Shown: positions 47,022-57,481 of the stretch, piece by piece
Numbering within the stretch: the first letter of the stretch is position 1
Layout of the letters: every line of letters begins with the position of its first letter
Assembly (NCBI RefSeq): GCF_000379605.1
Contig: NZ_KB902684.1
Location: 1-64,000, forward strand
DNA: 64,000 nucleotides
Source of the DNA: Rhizobium giardinii bv. giardinii H152
GTDB taxonomy: Bacteria > Pseudomonadota > Alphaproteobacteria > Rhizobiales > Rhizobiaceae
Direction of reading: 5' to 3'
Notes under the pieces: generated by a model
The model's input: only the letters and a program-made list of their open reading frames with translations
What the model was told of the DNA's origin: nothing
The model's database searches: none
Position numbers and translations under genes: made by a program

Positions 47022-49217
47022 ATGGATACCTCGACATCTGCGACCACTGCGACCACTGCCAGTGCACCGGTGGCCGACGCCATCGACCTCATGAGCAGTC
47101 CGGAACGCTTCATCAACCGCGAATTCTCCTGGCTCCAGTTCAATCGCCGGGTTCTCGAGGAAACGCTGAACACGGCGCATCCGTTGCTTGAGCGGGTGCG
47201 CTTCCTGTCGATTTCCGCCGCCAACCTCGACGAGTTCTTCATGGTCCGCGTCGCCGGTCTGGAAGGCCAGGTTCGCCAGGGCGTGCTGGTGCGTAGCCCG
47301 GATGGCAAGACGCCTGTCGAGCAGCTGGAAGACATCCTCAAGGAAATCGACAACCTGCAGATGGAACAGCAGGCCTCGCTTGCGGTCCTGCAACAATATC
47401 TCGCCAAGGAGGACATTCTCATCGTCCGCCCGGTGTCGCTGTCCGTGCAGGACCGGGCCTGGCTGGCGAACGAATTCGAACAGTCGATCTTTCCGGTGCT
47501 CACTCCCCTTTCAATCGATCCGGCGCACCCGTTCCCGTTCATCCCCAATCTCGGCTTCACCATGGGGCTGCAGCTCGTCAGCAAGAGCGGCCGCGAGCCG
47601 ATGACGGCGCTGTTGCGCCTGCCGGTCGCGCTCGACCGGTTCATCCGGCTGCCGGATGCCAAGTCCGTCATCCGCTACATCACGCTGGAAGATGCCGTCA
47701 GCCTGTTCATCGAGCGGCTGTTCCCCGGCTATGAGGTGAAGGGCTCGGGCACGTTCCGCATCATCAGGGATAGCGATATCGAAGTCGAGGAAGAGGCCGA
47801 AGACCTCGTGCGCTTCTTCGAGACGGCACTGAAACGGCGGCGGCGCGGCTCGGTGATCCGCATCGAGATCGATTCCGAGATGCCGCTGGAATTGCGCCAT
47901 TTCGTCGTCGGCGAGCTGAACGTTCCGGAAAACCGGGTCGCCGTGCTGCCGGGTCTGCTGGCGCTCAACACGCTCTCCGAGATCACCAAGGCGCCGCGCG
48001 ACGATCTGCGCTTCGAGCCGTACAATGCGCGATTTCCCGAGCGCGTCCGTGAACATGCCGGAGACTGCCTCGCCGCCATCCGCGAAAAGGACATGGTCGT
48101 CCACCACCCCTATGAAAGCTTCGACGTGGTGGTCCAGTTTCTGCTCCAGGCTGCGCGCGATCCTGAGGTTCTGGCGATAAAGCAGACGCTTTACCGGACC
48201 TCCAACGACAGCCCGATCGTGCGTGCGCTGATCGATGCGGCCGAAGCCGGCAAGTCGGTGACGGCGCTGGTCGAGCTCAAGGCGCGTTTCGACGAGGAGG
48301 CCAATATCCGCTGGGCGCGCGACCTCGAACGTGCCGGCGTGCAGGTGGTGTTCGGCTTCATCGAGTTGAAGACGCATGCGAAGATGTCGATGGTGGTGCG
48401 CCGCGAGGAGGGCAAGCTCAGGACCTATTGCCATCTCGGCACCGGCAACTACCATCCGGTCACGGCGAAGATCTATACCGACCTGTCCTTCTTCACCTGC
48501 AATCCGAAGATTGCCCATGACATGGCCAACATCTTCAACTTCATCACCGGCTATGGCGAGCCAGAGGCCGGCATGAAGCTCGCCTTTTCGCCGCACACGC
48601 TACGGCCGCGCATCCTGCAGCATATCGCCGAGGAGGTCGCCCATGCCGAGGCCGGTGGTCCGGCCGCGATCTGGATGAAATTGAACTCGCTGGTGGATCC
48701 GGAGATCATCGACGCGCTCTACCGCGCCAGCCAGGCCGGCGTCGAGATCGACCTGGTCGTGCGCGGCATCTGCTGCCTGCGGCCGCAGGTGCCGGGGCTG
48801 TCCGACAATATCCGCGTCAAGTCGATCGTCGGGCGTTTCCTTGAACATTCGCGGATCTTCTGTTTCGGCAACGGCCATGGACTTCCCTCCGAGCACGCGC
48901 TTGTATATATCGGGTCGGCGGACATGATGCCGCGCAATCTGGACCGGCGGGTGGAGACCCTTGTGCCTCTCATCAACCGGACTGTGCATGAACAGGTGCT
49001 ATCGCAGATCATGCTGGGTAATCTCATCGATAACCAGCAGAGCTACGAGATCCTTCCGGACGGAACGTCGCGGCGCATCGAAGTCGCCCGCGATTCCGAG
49101 CCCTTCAATGCGCAGGTCTATTTCATGACCAATCCCAGCCTCTCGGGGCGGGGTGAGGCCCTGAAATCCAGTACACCCAAGGTCATTGCCGGCTGGAACA
49201 GCCGCCGCAGAAAATAA
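47022..49217 (+). CDS. ppk: Polyphosphate kinase 1
   Basis: 731 residues. It polymerises the gamma phosphate of ATP into polyphosphate. Catalytic His452 in THAKMSMVV (the autophosphorylated residue) and His609 in [11 protein letters not shown] are present, as are the N-terminal [18 protein letters not shown] and [12 protein letters not shown]. It is followed 12 nt later by ppx, its degrading partner. Confidence 0.98.
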   Translation: MDTSTSATTATTASAPVADAIDLMSSPERFINREFSWLQFNRRVLEETLNTAHPLLERVRFLSISAANLDEFFMVRVAGLEGQVRQGVLVRSPDGKTPVEQLEDILKEIDNLQMEQQASLAVLQQYLAKEDILIVRPVSLSVQDRAWLANEFEQSIFPVLTPLSIDPAHPFPFIPNLGFTMGLQLVSKSGREPMTALLRLPVALDRFIRLPDAKSVIRYITLEDAVSLFIERLFPGYEVKGSGTFRIIRDSDIEVEEEAEDLVRFFETALKRRRRGSVIRIEIDSEMPLELRHFVVGELNVPENRVAVLPGLLALNTLSEITKAPRDDLRFEPYNARFPERVREHAGDCLAAIREKDMVVHHPYESFDVVVQFLLQAARDPEVLAIKQTLYRTSNDSPIVRALIDAAEAGKSVTALVELKARFDEEANIRWARDLERAGVQVVFGFIELKTHAKMSMVVRREEGKLRTYCHLGTGNYHPVTAKIYTDLSFFTCNPKIAHDMANIFNFITGYGEPEAGMKLAFSPHTLRPRILQHIAEEVAHAEAGGPAAIWMKLNSLVDPEIIDALYRASQAGVEIDLVVRGICCLRPQVPGLSDNIRVKSIVGRFLEHSRIFCFGNGHGLPSEHALVYIGSADMMPRNLDRRVETLVPLINRTVHEQVLSQIMLGNLIDNQQSYEILPDGTSRRIEVARDSEPFNAQVYFMTNPSLSGRGEALKSSTPKVIAGWNSRRRK

Positions 49218-49229
49218 AACTGGAACTGC

Positions 49230-50750
49230 ATGGTAGAATCTGAAGCCCAGGGGCGTCTGCCTGGAATTGCCCCGGTCTCCGTCGTGGATATCGGCTCGAA
49301 CTCGATTCGACTGGTGATCTATGAGGGGCTGAGCCGCTCCCCCGCCGTGCTGTTCAACGAAAAGGTCATGTGCGGTCTCGGCAAGGGCATCGACGCGACC
49401 GGACGCATGGACGCCGAAAGCGTCGAGCGGGCGCTGAAGGCACTGCATCGCTTCAGGGCGCTGTCGACGCAGGCGCGTGCCTCGACCGTCTTCGTGCTGG
49501 CTACCGCCGCTGCCCGCGATGCCTCGAACGGTCCGGATTTCATCCGCCGGGCCGAGATCATCCTCGGCCAGAAGGTCCGCATGCTGACCGGCGAGGAGGA
49601 AGCCTATTTCTCCGCGATGGGCATCATCAGCGGCTACCACGACCCGGACGGCATTGTCGGCGATCTCGGCGGCGGTTCGCTCGAGCTTGTCGATGTCGTC
49701 GGCACCAAGGTCGGCAAGGGCATCACCCTGCCGCTCGGCGGCATCCGCCTGTCGGAACATGCCGATGGGTCGATCGTCAAGGCGCGCAGCCATGTGCGCC
49801 GCTACATGAAGGGCGCGCAGGTGCTGCAGAACGTCGCGGGCCGCACCTTCTACGCCGTCGGCGGTACCTGGCGGTCGATCGCCAAGCTGCATATGGAGAT
49901 GCGCAACTACCCGCTGCACATGATGCAGGGCTATGAGATTTCCTATGAGGAAGCCATTGCCTTCCTGCCCGAGGTGATCGAGCCGAAGGACACCAAGTCG
50001 CCCGCCTATGCGAGCATCTCGAAGACTCGCCGCGCACTGCTGCCCTTCGGCGCCATTGCCATGCAGGAAGCGATCGTGCAGATGAAACCGGCACGCATCT
50101 CGTTTTCAGCGCTCGGCGTTCGCGAGGGCTATCTGTTTTCGCTATTGTCGGAAACCGTGCGCGCCCATGATCCGCTGCTGACGGCGGCCCGCGAAATCGC
50201 CATCCTGCGCGCCCGCTCGCCCGAGCATGCGCGCGAGCTCGCCGATTGGAGCGGTAAGATGGTGCCGCATTTCGGCATCACCGAGACAGAGGAGGAGGGG
50301 CGCTACCGTCAGGCGGCCTGTCTGCTCGCCGATATCAGCTGGCGCGCCCATCCGGATTACCGCGGCCTGCAGGCGCTCAACATCATCGCCCACAGCACCT
50401 TTTCCGGCATCACCCATGCCGGCCGCGCCTATATCGCGCTCGCCAACTACTATCGTTTCGAGGGCCTGAACGACGACGGCGCCACCGAGCCGCTCGCCGC
50501 GATCGCCACGCCGCGCCTGCTGGAACTCGCCAAGCTGCTCGGCGGCCTGCTCAGGGTCGTTTACCTGTTCTCCGCCTCGATGCCGGGCATCGTCCGCAAT
50601 CTCGATATCCGCCGGTCCCGTACCCCGGACCTCGATCTCGAATTTGTGGTCCCCTCCGCCTATTCGGAATTCACCGGCGAACGCCTCGACGGCCGGCTGC
50701 AGCAGCTCGCCAGGCTGACGGGCAAGCGGATCGCGTTCCGGTTCGAGTAG
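49230..50750 (+). CDS. ppx: Exopolyphosphatase (Ppx/GppA family)
   Basis: 506 residues. Removes terminal phosphates from polyphosphate and, in some members, pppGpp. ASKHA ATPase-like fold: VVDIGSNSIRLVIYEG and GDLGGGSLELVDV are the two phosphate loops. A long C-terminal helical (HD-like) part follows from about residue 310. Co-transcribed with ppk by spacing. Confidence 0.96.
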   Translation: MVESEAQGRLPGIAPVSVVDIGSNSIRLVIYEGLSRSPAVLFNEKVMCGLGKGIDATGRMDAESVERALKALHRFRALSTQARASTVFVLATAAARDASNGPDFIRRAEIILGQKVRMLTGEEEAYFSAMGIISGYHDPDGIVGDLGGGSLELVDVVGTKVGKGITLPLGGIRLSEHADGSIVKARSHVRRYMKGAQVLQNVAGRTFYAVGGTWRSIAKLHMEMRNYPLHMMQGYEISYEEAIAFLPEVIEPKDTKSPAYASISKTRRALLPFGAIAMQEAIVQMKPARISFSALGVREGYLFSLLSETVRAHDPLLTAAREIAILRARSPEHARELADWSGKMVPHFGITETEEEGRYRQAACLLADISWRAHPDYRGLQALNIIAHSTFSGITHAGRAYIALANYYRFEGLNDDGATEPLAAIATPRLLELAKLLGGLLRVVYLFSASMPGIVRNLDIRRSRTPDLDLEFVVPSAYSEFTGERLDGRLQQLARLTGKRIAFRFE

Positions 50751-50959
50751 TCGCGATTTTAGGAAAAGCGGCTTTCTGGCCAGAGGATGAGGCGGCGGCT
50801 TAAATCTGCAGATTACTGCGGTGTTACTCGGGTCGTGCCTTGCCGCTTTGTGAAGGGCATCCGACCGCCTGTTTAGTTTCATTGCAAAACGGACGACCGG
50901 ATATATAGTTCGCGCGGCCGAGCGGCGGATATGCCGATCTATTGAAACAGGATCCCAGA

Positions 50960-52021
50960 ATGGCGGTATTGACCTACAGAAATCTTGGCGACGGGGTCGA
51001 TATGTCCCTTGCCAACGATATCGGCAGCCTGTTCGACTACGCCAACTTTAACTGGAGTTCCACCGCGATCGCCTTCTACGACGATTTGGAGAACTACGCG
51101 TATTTCGCTGGCAGGAACCTGTCCGCGGAAACCAGCCACGGCCGGTTCAAAGATATTACCGCCGGTACGCTCACGAACCTCGCGCTCGTTGAGGATAACG
51201 TCGTTGTGTTCCGGGTCACCGACGCCAACATTTCGGCGGCCAGGATAGCAGATGCGATCCAGACGAATGATGGTGCGAGTTTCTTCTCGCTGATGCTCGC
51301 CGGCAACGATACCGTCAACGGGACACGTTACGCGGACGGATTGCTAGGGCTGGCGGGAAACGACACGCTGAACGGCGATGGCGGCAACGATGTACTCGCT
51401 GGCGGTGCCGGGGCTGATGAACTGATGGGCGGCAGCGGCAAGGATACCGCGACATATGTCCTTGCGACCGCCGGCTTGACGGCGAGCCTTGTGAATCCCG
51501 ATGTTAATACGGGCGAAGCCAAGGGCGATACCTATACCGACATCGAAGGCCTCACCGGCTCCAATTTTGCCGACAGATTGACCGGCGACGGAAATGCAAA
51601 TGCCATCGTCGCCGGTTACGGTAATGACCGGATCGCCGGTGGCTCGGGTGATGATCGGCTGGCGGGTCAGTTCGGCGCCGACGATCTTTTCGGTGGCGCA
51701 GGCGCCGACAGGTTCCGTTACGATGACCTCTGGGAATCGACCGTGGCCTCAGCCGGTCGCGACACGATCTTCGATTTCTCCGGGGCCGAGGGCGATCGGA
51801 TCGACCTGCGCCTCATCGACGCGCGCTACGGCACCCCGGACAATCAGGCGTTCGCCTTCATCGGCACCGCCGGCTTCCACGGCAAGGCGGGTGAGCTCCG
51901 TTACGAGAAGAAAGCCTCCGATACCTATATCTACGCCGACGTCAACGGCGACGGGAAGGCCGACTTTTCCATCCATCTCGATGATGCCGTGACCATGAGC
52001 AAGGGTTCTTTCTTCCTCTGA
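50960..52021 (+). CDS. RTX-type calcium-binding secreted protein
   Basis: 353 residues, acidic, no N-terminal signal. Residues 1-115 are a unique domain; two blocks of glycine-rich nonapeptides follow (~130-160 and ~210-250: LAGNDTVNG, GDGGNDVLAG, GGSGDDRLAG, GGAGADRF). The C-terminal part (DTIFDFSGAEGDRIDLRLIDA ... DYADVNGDGKADF-like) resembles the M10 serralysin C-terminal domain that directs type I secretion. No HxxxH protease site and no type I exporter genes are near. ATG 50960 follows AGGA. Confidence 0.9.
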   Translation: MAVLTYRNLGDGVDMSLANDIGSLFDYANFNWSSTAIAFYDDLENYAYFAGRNLSAETSHGRFKDITAGTLTNLALVEDNVVVFRVTDANISAARIADAIQTNDGASFFSLMLAGNDTVNGTRYADGLLGLAGNDTLNGDGGNDVLAGGAGADELMGGSGKDTATYVLATAGLTASLVNPDVNTGEAKGDTYTDIEGLTGSNFADRLTGDGNANAIVAGYGNDRIAGGSGDDRLAGQFGADDLFGGAGADRFRYDDLWESTVASAGRDTIFDFSGAEGDRIDLRLIDARYGTPDNQAFAFIGTAGFHGKAGELRYEKKASDTYIYADVNGDGKADFSIHLDDAVTMSKGSFFL

Positions 52022-52048
52022 TCGGACGCTGCCCGCCTTGATCGAAAG

Positions 52049-52072
52049 GCCCCGCAGTTGACATTGCGGGGC
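52049..52072 (+). terminator. Hairpin after the RTX gene
   Basis: GCCCCGCA (52049-52056) and TGCGGGGC (52065-52072), perfect 8-bp stem, 8-nt loop, 27 nt after the stop. No T-run, so a weak terminator or 3' stabiliser between two convergent genes. Confidence 0.5.
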
Positions 52073-52128
52073 GGCAGCGCGGGCCGCCATTCTCAGCCGA
52101 ATCTGGTGACGGCGTTATGGCCTGCCTG

Positions 52129-53199
52129 TCATTCGGCGGGAATCCGCAGATCGAAGGTCTCGGCGACGGCCGCGACCTTGGCCTGTGATTTCAGCGCCAT
52201 GACACCGAGCGTCTGGCCTCGCCCCTTGACGGCGTGGGTGCCCAGATCCTCGATTGCGATCGCATCCGGAAGCTTGATCCGTTCGGCGAGCTCAGCCGAG
52301 ATCAGCACCGGCCTGTTCAGCGTCTTGCACAGCGATTCCAGCCGCGCCGTGGTGTTCACCGTGTCGCCGAAATAGGCGATCTTGTGGTGGTGCACGCCGA
52401 TCTCCGCCGTGATGATCGATCCGCCGTGAAGGGCGGCCCGCAGCCGCGGCACCTGGCCGAACCGCTTGCGCCAGGCCTCCGCATCGGCCTCGATATCGTC
52501 AAGAATATCGGAGATGCAGCGAACGCAGCGCGCATGTTTCACGCCTTTTTCCAGCGGCCATGTGACGATCGCGGCATCGCCGATGTAGTCGTCGATCGCG
52601 CCCTTGTGACGCCGGACCGGCTCCGCAAAGGCCGCAAACAGGGCCTTCAGGAACTGCTGCGCGCGCAGGTCGCCGTGCTTTTCGGCAAAGGAGGTCGAAT
52701 CGGCGAGATCGATGAACAGGAAGACGCGCTCTTCCTTTACCGGCGTGCGGTAGCGGCTGATCAGCATGCTGGTGAAGACATCATGGCCGAGCAGATCGCG
52801 AACGCGCAGAATGAAGACGATCAGGGCGCAGACGGCCAGCGCATAGAGGAAGACATTGAACGGCATGACGACGATGTCGGAGAGCGACTTCGGTTCGATG
52901 AAGCCCAGCCCCCACAGCAGCAGGGCCGCAAGCGCGTAGCCCGCGCTCATCAGAACCTCATAGATGACGAGCGCCGAAACGATGAAGAGGGGCGTCGGAA
53001 GCCGCTCGATCCAACGGCTCAGCGGGCGAAACACCAGCCGTCGTTCGAAGGCGATCAGCGGGAGGCCCATGAAGGCGGCGAAGACCGCGCCGATGATCAC
53101 AGGTGAGTCGGGATAAACCACAAGGCTGTAGAGCACGCCGCTCAGCGCCATGCCGAGCATGATCATCAGCCAGTTCTCTGTGGGAGATATTTCTCTCAT
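52129..53199 (-). CDS. Membrane class III adenylate/guanylate cyclase
   Basis: 356 residues. Four membrane helices in the first ~140 residues, then a class III cyclase domain (~155-335): FIDLADSTSFAEKHGD holds the first metal Asp, DDYIGDAAIVTWP the second, and FGDTVNTTARLES the transition-state Asn/Arg region. cAMP is the likely product, as rhizobia carry many such cyclases; GTP use cannot be excluded. Confidence 0.92.
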   Translation of the reverse strand: MREISPTENWLMIMLGMALSGVLYSLVVYPDSPVIIGAVFAAFMGLPLIAFERRLVFRPLSRWIERLPTPLFIVSALVIYEVLMSAGYALAALLLWGLGFIEPKSLSDIVVMPFNVFLYALAVCALIVFILRVRDLLGHDVFTSMLISRYRTPVKEERVFLFIDLADSTSFAEKHGDLRAQQFLKALFAAFAEPVRRHKGAIDDYIGDAAIVTWPLEKGVKHARCVRCISDILDDIEADAEAWRKRFGQVPRLRAALHGGSIITAEIGVHHHKIAYFGDTVNTTARLESLCKTLNRPVLISAELAERIKLPDAIAIEDLGTHAVKGRGQTLGVMALKSQAKVAAVAETFDLRIPAE

Positions 53200-53324
53200 G
53201 ATACCCGGTTCGCGGTGGCAGGAGACGCCATTGTTCCACTTAAGGACGTAGGGTCAAGTAATTTCGCGTAATCTTCTTGCCGCTTTTGTGCTCATGCCCT
53301 GTTGGGCCCGGATGACGCCTAGGT

Positions 53325-53349
53325 TGTCGGCAGAGCACATCTGCCGACA
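53325..53349. other. Perfect hairpin downstream of rnd
   Basis: TGTCGGCAGA (53325-53334) and TCTGCCGACA (53340-53349), 10-bp stem, 5-nt loop, 11 nt past the rnd stop on the - strand. No T-run on that strand, so the terminator role is uncertain. Confidence 0.5.
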
Positions 53350-53360
53350 GAGGATGCAGC

Positions 53361-54506
53361 CTAAAGCTCGACCGCCTCGATCTTGCGATCGACGAAACGC
53401 AGCGCGACTTCGCCATTGATCAGCTTCAGCGCGGTATCGCCGAACAGTTCGCGCCGCCAGCCCTTCAGGGCGCCGACATCGGCCTTCGGGCCTTCCGAGG
53501 CGATGCGCTCCAGATCGTCGGAATTGGCGATGATCTTGGCGGCGACCCCCTGCTTTTCCGCGATCAGCTTGAGCAGCACCTTGAGCATTTCGCTGGCGGC
53601 GGCGGCCCCTTCCGGCGACTGGTTGTGACGCGGCAGCTTCGGCATTTCCGATTTCGGCAGTTCGAGCGCGGCGTTGACGGCCTCGAGAATGGCTGCGCCC
53701 GCCGCCGAACGCTCCCAGCCCTTGGGGATGGTGCGCAGGCGCGACAGCGCTTCCACATCCTTGGGCTGCTGCTGGGCGATCTCGTAGAGCCCGTCGTCCT
53801 TCAGGATGCGGCCGCGCGGCACATTGCGGCTGCGGGCCTCGCGCTCGCGCCAGGCGGCGACCTTCTGCAGAACGGCCAGTTCCTGTGGCTTCTTCAGCCG
53901 CATCTTCAGCCGCTGCCAGGCGTCGTCCGGGTGGATGTCGTAGGTTTCCTTGGCCTCGAGGACCGCCATCTCTTCCGTCAGCCACAGCGAGCGGCCTTCG
54001 CGTTCGAGCTCTTCCTTGAGGTGCAGGTAGACCTCGCGCAGATGGGTGACGTCGGCCAGCGCATAGTCGAGCTGCTTGTCCGACAGCGGCCGGCGGCTCC
54101 AGTCGGTGAAGCGCGAGGACTTGTCGATGTGCACCCCCTTGATGCGGCTGACGAGCTGGTCGTAGGAAACGCTGTCGCCGAAGCCGCAGACCATGGCGGC
54201 AACCTGCGTATCGAAGATCGGATGCGGGATCAGCTTGCCGAGATTGTAGATGATTTCGATGTCCTGGCGCGCGGCGTGGAACACCTTGATTACATTGGTA
54301 TTGGCCATCAGCTCGAAGAACGGCGCAAGGTCGATGTCCTTCACCATCGGATCGACGATGACGGCCAGGTCCGGACCTGCCATCTGGATCAGGCACAGTT
54401 GCGGCCAGAAGGTCGTCTCGCGGAGAAATTCCGTGTCGATTGTAATATACTGCCCCTCGGCCAGCTTTTCGCAGGCGGCGGCGAGTTCGGCGGTTGTCTC
54501 GATCAT
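53361..54506 (-). CDS. rnd: Ribonuclease D
   Basis: 381 residues. A 3'-5' exoribonuclease for tRNA maturation. DEDDy motifs: TIDTEFLRE (Asp, Glu), HAARQDIEII (Asp) and YALADVTHL (Tyr-x3-Asp). An HRDC domain follows at ~205-290 (LAVLQKVAAWREREARSRNV), then a helical end. The ATG at 54506 is preceded by an in-frame TTG; ATG is used. Confidence 0.95.
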   Translation of the reverse strand: MIETTAELAAACEKLAEGQYITIDTEFLRETTFWPQLCLIQMAGPDLAVIVDPMVKDIDLAPFFELMANTNVIKVFHAARQDIEIIYNLGKLIPHPIFDTQVAAMVCGFGDSVSYDQLVSRIKGVHIDKSSRFTDWSRRPLSDKQLDYALADVTHLREVYLHLKEELEREGRSLWLTEEMAVLEAKETYDIHPDDAWQRLKMRLKKPQELAVLQKVAAWREREARSRNVPRGRILKDDGLYEIAQQQPKDVEALSRLRTIPKGWERSAAGAAILEAVNAALELPKSEMPKLPRHNQSPEGAAAASEMLKVLLKLIAEKQGVAAKIIANSDDLERIASEGPKADVGALKGWRRELFGDTALKLINGEVALRFVDRKIEAVEL

Positions 54507-54590
54507 CAAACTTCAATCACTATGGCGGAAATGCGGCGTTAAACTCATCCGATGTATCTCTTCATGCTATCGGTCACAATGGCAAAAAGC

Positions 54591-55994
54591 TCAGGCGATA
54601 CGGAAATATCCCGACATTCCGGTCTTCTGGTGCTCGATAATATGGCAATGCAGCAGCCAGTCGCCGGGATTGTCGGCGACGAGGCCGAGTTCGGCCTGTT
54701 CGTCCGGCAGCAACAGGATGGTGTCGGTCGGCGGCGGCAGCACGGGGCGCTTGCTGGAACTGAGGATGCGGAAGCTCAGCCCATGCAGGTGGATCGGGTG
54801 CGCATGCGGCGTGCGGTTCCTGACCTGCAGGACATAGCTCCTGCCGAGCTTCAGCTCCGCAAGTGGGGCGACGGGATCGGGCGTGTCGCCCGGCCATGCC
54901 ACCTTGTTGATTGCCCAGAAGGTATAGCCGAGCGTGCCGCAGATGCCTGGTGCCGTCGCATGGTCGGCCGTTGCGGTGAAATCGAGAGGGATATGTTCGG
55001 CGGTCGAGAGATCGGCCTCGGCGATCGAATTGGCGGCAAGCGGTTTCACATCGCCGATATCGCGCTTCAGCGACGCGCCGGTTGCCCGCAACGTTGCGAT
55101 CGTCCAGGGCGTGGAGCCGCGGAAATTGCCGAGCCTGACCACCGCGCCCTCCGTGTCCGGCATGCGCAGGACGAGGTCGACGCGCTGGCCGGGGCCGAAA
55201 TCGAGCCGGTCGAGCGGGAAGGGCGCTTCGACCGGATTGCCGTCGAGCGCGATGACGAGCGCCGGTGCGCCTTCCATTCCGAGTGTGTAGATCCGCGTGA
55301 CATCGGTCGCTGCCAGCCGGACGCGCACGAGGCCACCGGATGGCGCGTCGTAGGCGGGCTCCTGGCGCCAGTTGGCCGTGCGGATCGTCCCATAGGTGCC
55401 GCCGCGTGCCGCGTCGCGGGGCTTGAAGGGCGCGATGAAGGCGCCACCGCTTCCCAGCCGCCAGTCACGCAGGTTGAGCACGATTTCCGCATCGAAGTCG
55501 GGATCGTCAGGGTTTTCGACGACGATCACGCCGGTCAGGCCGTGGCCCATCTGGGTCAGCGTGTTGCAATGCGGATGATACCAGAAGGTGCCGGCATCCG
55601 GCGGCGTGAAGGCATAGTCGAAGCCGTCGCCGGGATAGACGTAAGGTTGGGTCATCTCCGGGACGCCATCCATGGCGTTGGCGATGCGCAGGCCGTGCCA
55701 GTGCACGGTTGTCGGCTCGTCAAGACCGTTCACCAGCCGGGCGGCAAACGGCTCACCCTTTTTCATGCGGATCACCGGCGGCATGCCGGTCGCGGTGGCC
55801 TCGCTCGTCCCATAGGTCATCACCTTTGGCGTGATGCCATCCTTGGCGAGCTCTGCGTCAATGAACCGCGCCTTGAGCAGGAGCGGCGAGGGGGCGGCGG
55901 CACCGCGTCCGGCGGCAAGGCCGGCACCGAGCGAGAAGGAGGCGGCCGCGGCGGCCGATCCCTGGAGAAGCGTGCGGCGGCTGATGACTGGCAT
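54591..55994 (-). CDS. Tat-exported multicopper oxidase
   Basis: 467 residues. A twin-arginine signal (SRRTLLQG, then a hydrophobic Ala-rich stretch) sends the folded enzyme to the periplasm. Copper sites: VHWHG, WYHPHC, HPIHLHG and LLHCHIIEHQKTGM with the type 1 Cys, two His and axial Met. Three cupredoxin domains. Laccase-like; it could oxidise Cu(I), metals or phenols. No Met-rich loop like CueO is seen. Confidence 0.92.
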   Translation of the reverse strand: MPVISRRTLLQGSAAAAASFSLGAGLAAGRGAAAPSPLLLKARFIDAELAKDGITPKVMTYGTSEATATGMPPVIRMKKGEPFAARLVNGLDEPTTVHWHGLRIANAMDGVPEMTQPYVYPGDGFDYAFTPPDAGTFWYHPHCNTLTQMGHGLTGVIVVENPDDPDFDAEIVLNLRDWRLGSGGAFIAPFKPRDAARGGTYGTIRTANWRQEPAYDAPSGGLVRVRLAATDVTRIYTLGMEGAPALVIALDGNPVEAPFPLDRLDFGPGQRVDLVLRMPDTEGAVVRLGNFRGSTPWTIATLRATGASLKRDIGDVKPLAANSIAEADLSTAEHIPLDFTATADHATAPGICGTLGYTFWAINKVAWPGDTPDPVAPLAELKLGRSYVLQVRNRTPHAHPIHLHGLSFRILSSSKRPVLPPPTDTILLLPDEQAELGLVADNPGDWLLHCHIIEHQKTGMSGYFRIA

Positions 55995-56083
55995 GAGGAT
56001 GGTTCCGGCGGGTTTCGGCGCTTCCGTTTAAACCGGATGCCCTCGTTCAGCAATTGCAAAGCGCCGGCAGCTTGCCGCCGGGG

Positions 56084-57322
56084 CTAGACGTCCTTCTTCT
56101 CCCCGGGTGCTGCCGCCAGCTTGTTGAAGAAGGAGGAGGTGCGCAGCAGATTGCGGAAGCGCATGCGGCGTGCGCCTGCCGGCACCGCGCCGCGCGCCGT
56201 CATGCGCAGCAGCGTATAGAGCATGAAGGCGGCAAGCACGGCGGCGGTATAGATGAACAGCGCCTGCGGTCCGAATATATCCAGCAGGAAAGAGGCAAAC
56301 AGCGGCCCGACGACGGCGCCGCACGACCAGAAGAACAGCATGCCCGCCGACACCAGCGCATGCTGGCCCTCGGCCGCATGGTCGTTGGCATGGGCAGAAC
56401 AGAGCGAGTAGAGCGGCATGGCGAAGGCGCCGAAGATGAAGATGCCGATGAAGTTCAGCCATTCGTCGCTGCCGGCGAAGAAGGCGAGGTAGAGACCGGC
56501 GATGAGCGAGCCGAAGGTGGCGAAGAGAATGATCAGCCGCCGGTCCAGCCGGTCGGAATAGAGCCCGAGCGGATATTGCAGCACCACCCCGCCGATGATG
56601 CCGGCGCTCATGAAAGTGGCGATCGCGGTGATCGACAGGCCGATACCCTCGGCATAGATCGGCCCGAGCGAGCGGAATGTCGAGTTCGTCAGCCCGACGA
56701 CGATGCAGCCGACGGTCGCAAGCGGCGAGATGTTCCACAGCGCCTTGACGTCGAACTTGATTGCGTCCGGTGCGCCGGGGCTCGACCGGTCGGCAAAGGA
56801 AATCGGCACCAGCGACAGCGTCAGCGCCATCGAGACGATGGCAAACAGCTGGAAGCCCTCGATGCCGACGGTCGGGATCAGATATTGCGCTGCCGTGACT
56901 GAGCCGAGATCGACGAGCCGATAGATCGACAGCGTCCGCGCCCGGTTGGAATTGGTCACCCGCGCGTTCAGCCAGCTCTCGACGGTGGCGAACAGGCTGG
57001 CGAAACAGATGCCGGCAACCAGCCGCATCAGGAACCAGAACCACGGATCGATCAGCAGGACCATGGCGATCGACGCCGCCGAGGCGATGGCGGCCATGGC
57101 CGAAAACGTGCGGATATGGCCGATAGAGCGCAGGATGCGCGTCACATAGATGCAGCCGATGGCAAAGCCGATATTGTAGCCGGTGCCGATAAGGCCGATC
57201 AGCGAGGTCGAAAAGCCCTCATGCAGGCCCCGCAACGAAATATAGGTTCCCTGCAGCCCGTTGCCGCCGATCAGAATACCAGCCGTAACGAGGAGAGGGA
57301 TGAGGGGACGTATCTGCGACAT
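56084..57322 (-). CDS. MFS transporter (YcaD-like)
   Basis: 412 residues with twelve predicted membrane helices. GYNIGFAIGCIYVTRILRSIGH and YPLGLYSDRLDRR are the conserved A-type loops of the two halves. The substrate is unknown. The frame extends 48 codons upstream; the start MSQIRPLIPLL gives a standard N terminus. It is 89 nt upstream-adjacent to the multicopper oxidase on the same strand, so a shared transcript is possible. Confidence 0.9.
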   Translation of the reverse strand: MSQIRPLIPLLVTAGILIGGNGLQGTYISLRGLHEGFSTSLIGLIGTGYNIGFAIGCIYVTRILRSIGHIRTFSAMAAIASAASIAMVLLIDPWFWFLMRLVAGICFASLFATVESWLNARVTNSNRARTLSIYRLVDLGSVTAAQYLIPTVGIEGFQLFAIVSMALTLSLVPISFADRSSPGAPDAIKFDVKALWNISPLATVGCIVVGLTNSTFRSLGPIYAEGIGLSITAIATFMSAGIIGGVVLQYPLGLYSDRLDRRLIILFATFGSLIAGLYLAFFAGSDEWLNFIGIFIFGAFAMPLYSLCSAHANDHAAEGQHALVSAGMLFFWSCGAVVGPLFASFLLDIFGPQALFIYTAAVLAAFMLYTLLRMTARGAVPAGARRMRFRNLLRTSSFFNKLAAAPGEKKDV

Positions 57323-57481
57323 GGAAGGAGAAAATCCGGATTTCGGCGGCGACTCGCGCGGCACGTATCGCCTGCAGCCGTTTTTAGCCGTGTATCGGCT
57401 GGGAAAACAGCTAAATTCCGGCTTTTTCGTCGTTCCGGTCGAAGCCGTTGCTTTTGTGTCCGCCATCAGGCGATAGGCCGC

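Noticed and set aside
54591..57322. Multicopper oxidase and MFS genes as a copper resistance operon
   Set aside because: No copper ATPase, metallochaperone or CueR-type regulator or site is present, and the oxidase has no Met-rich loop; only the spacing suggests a link.
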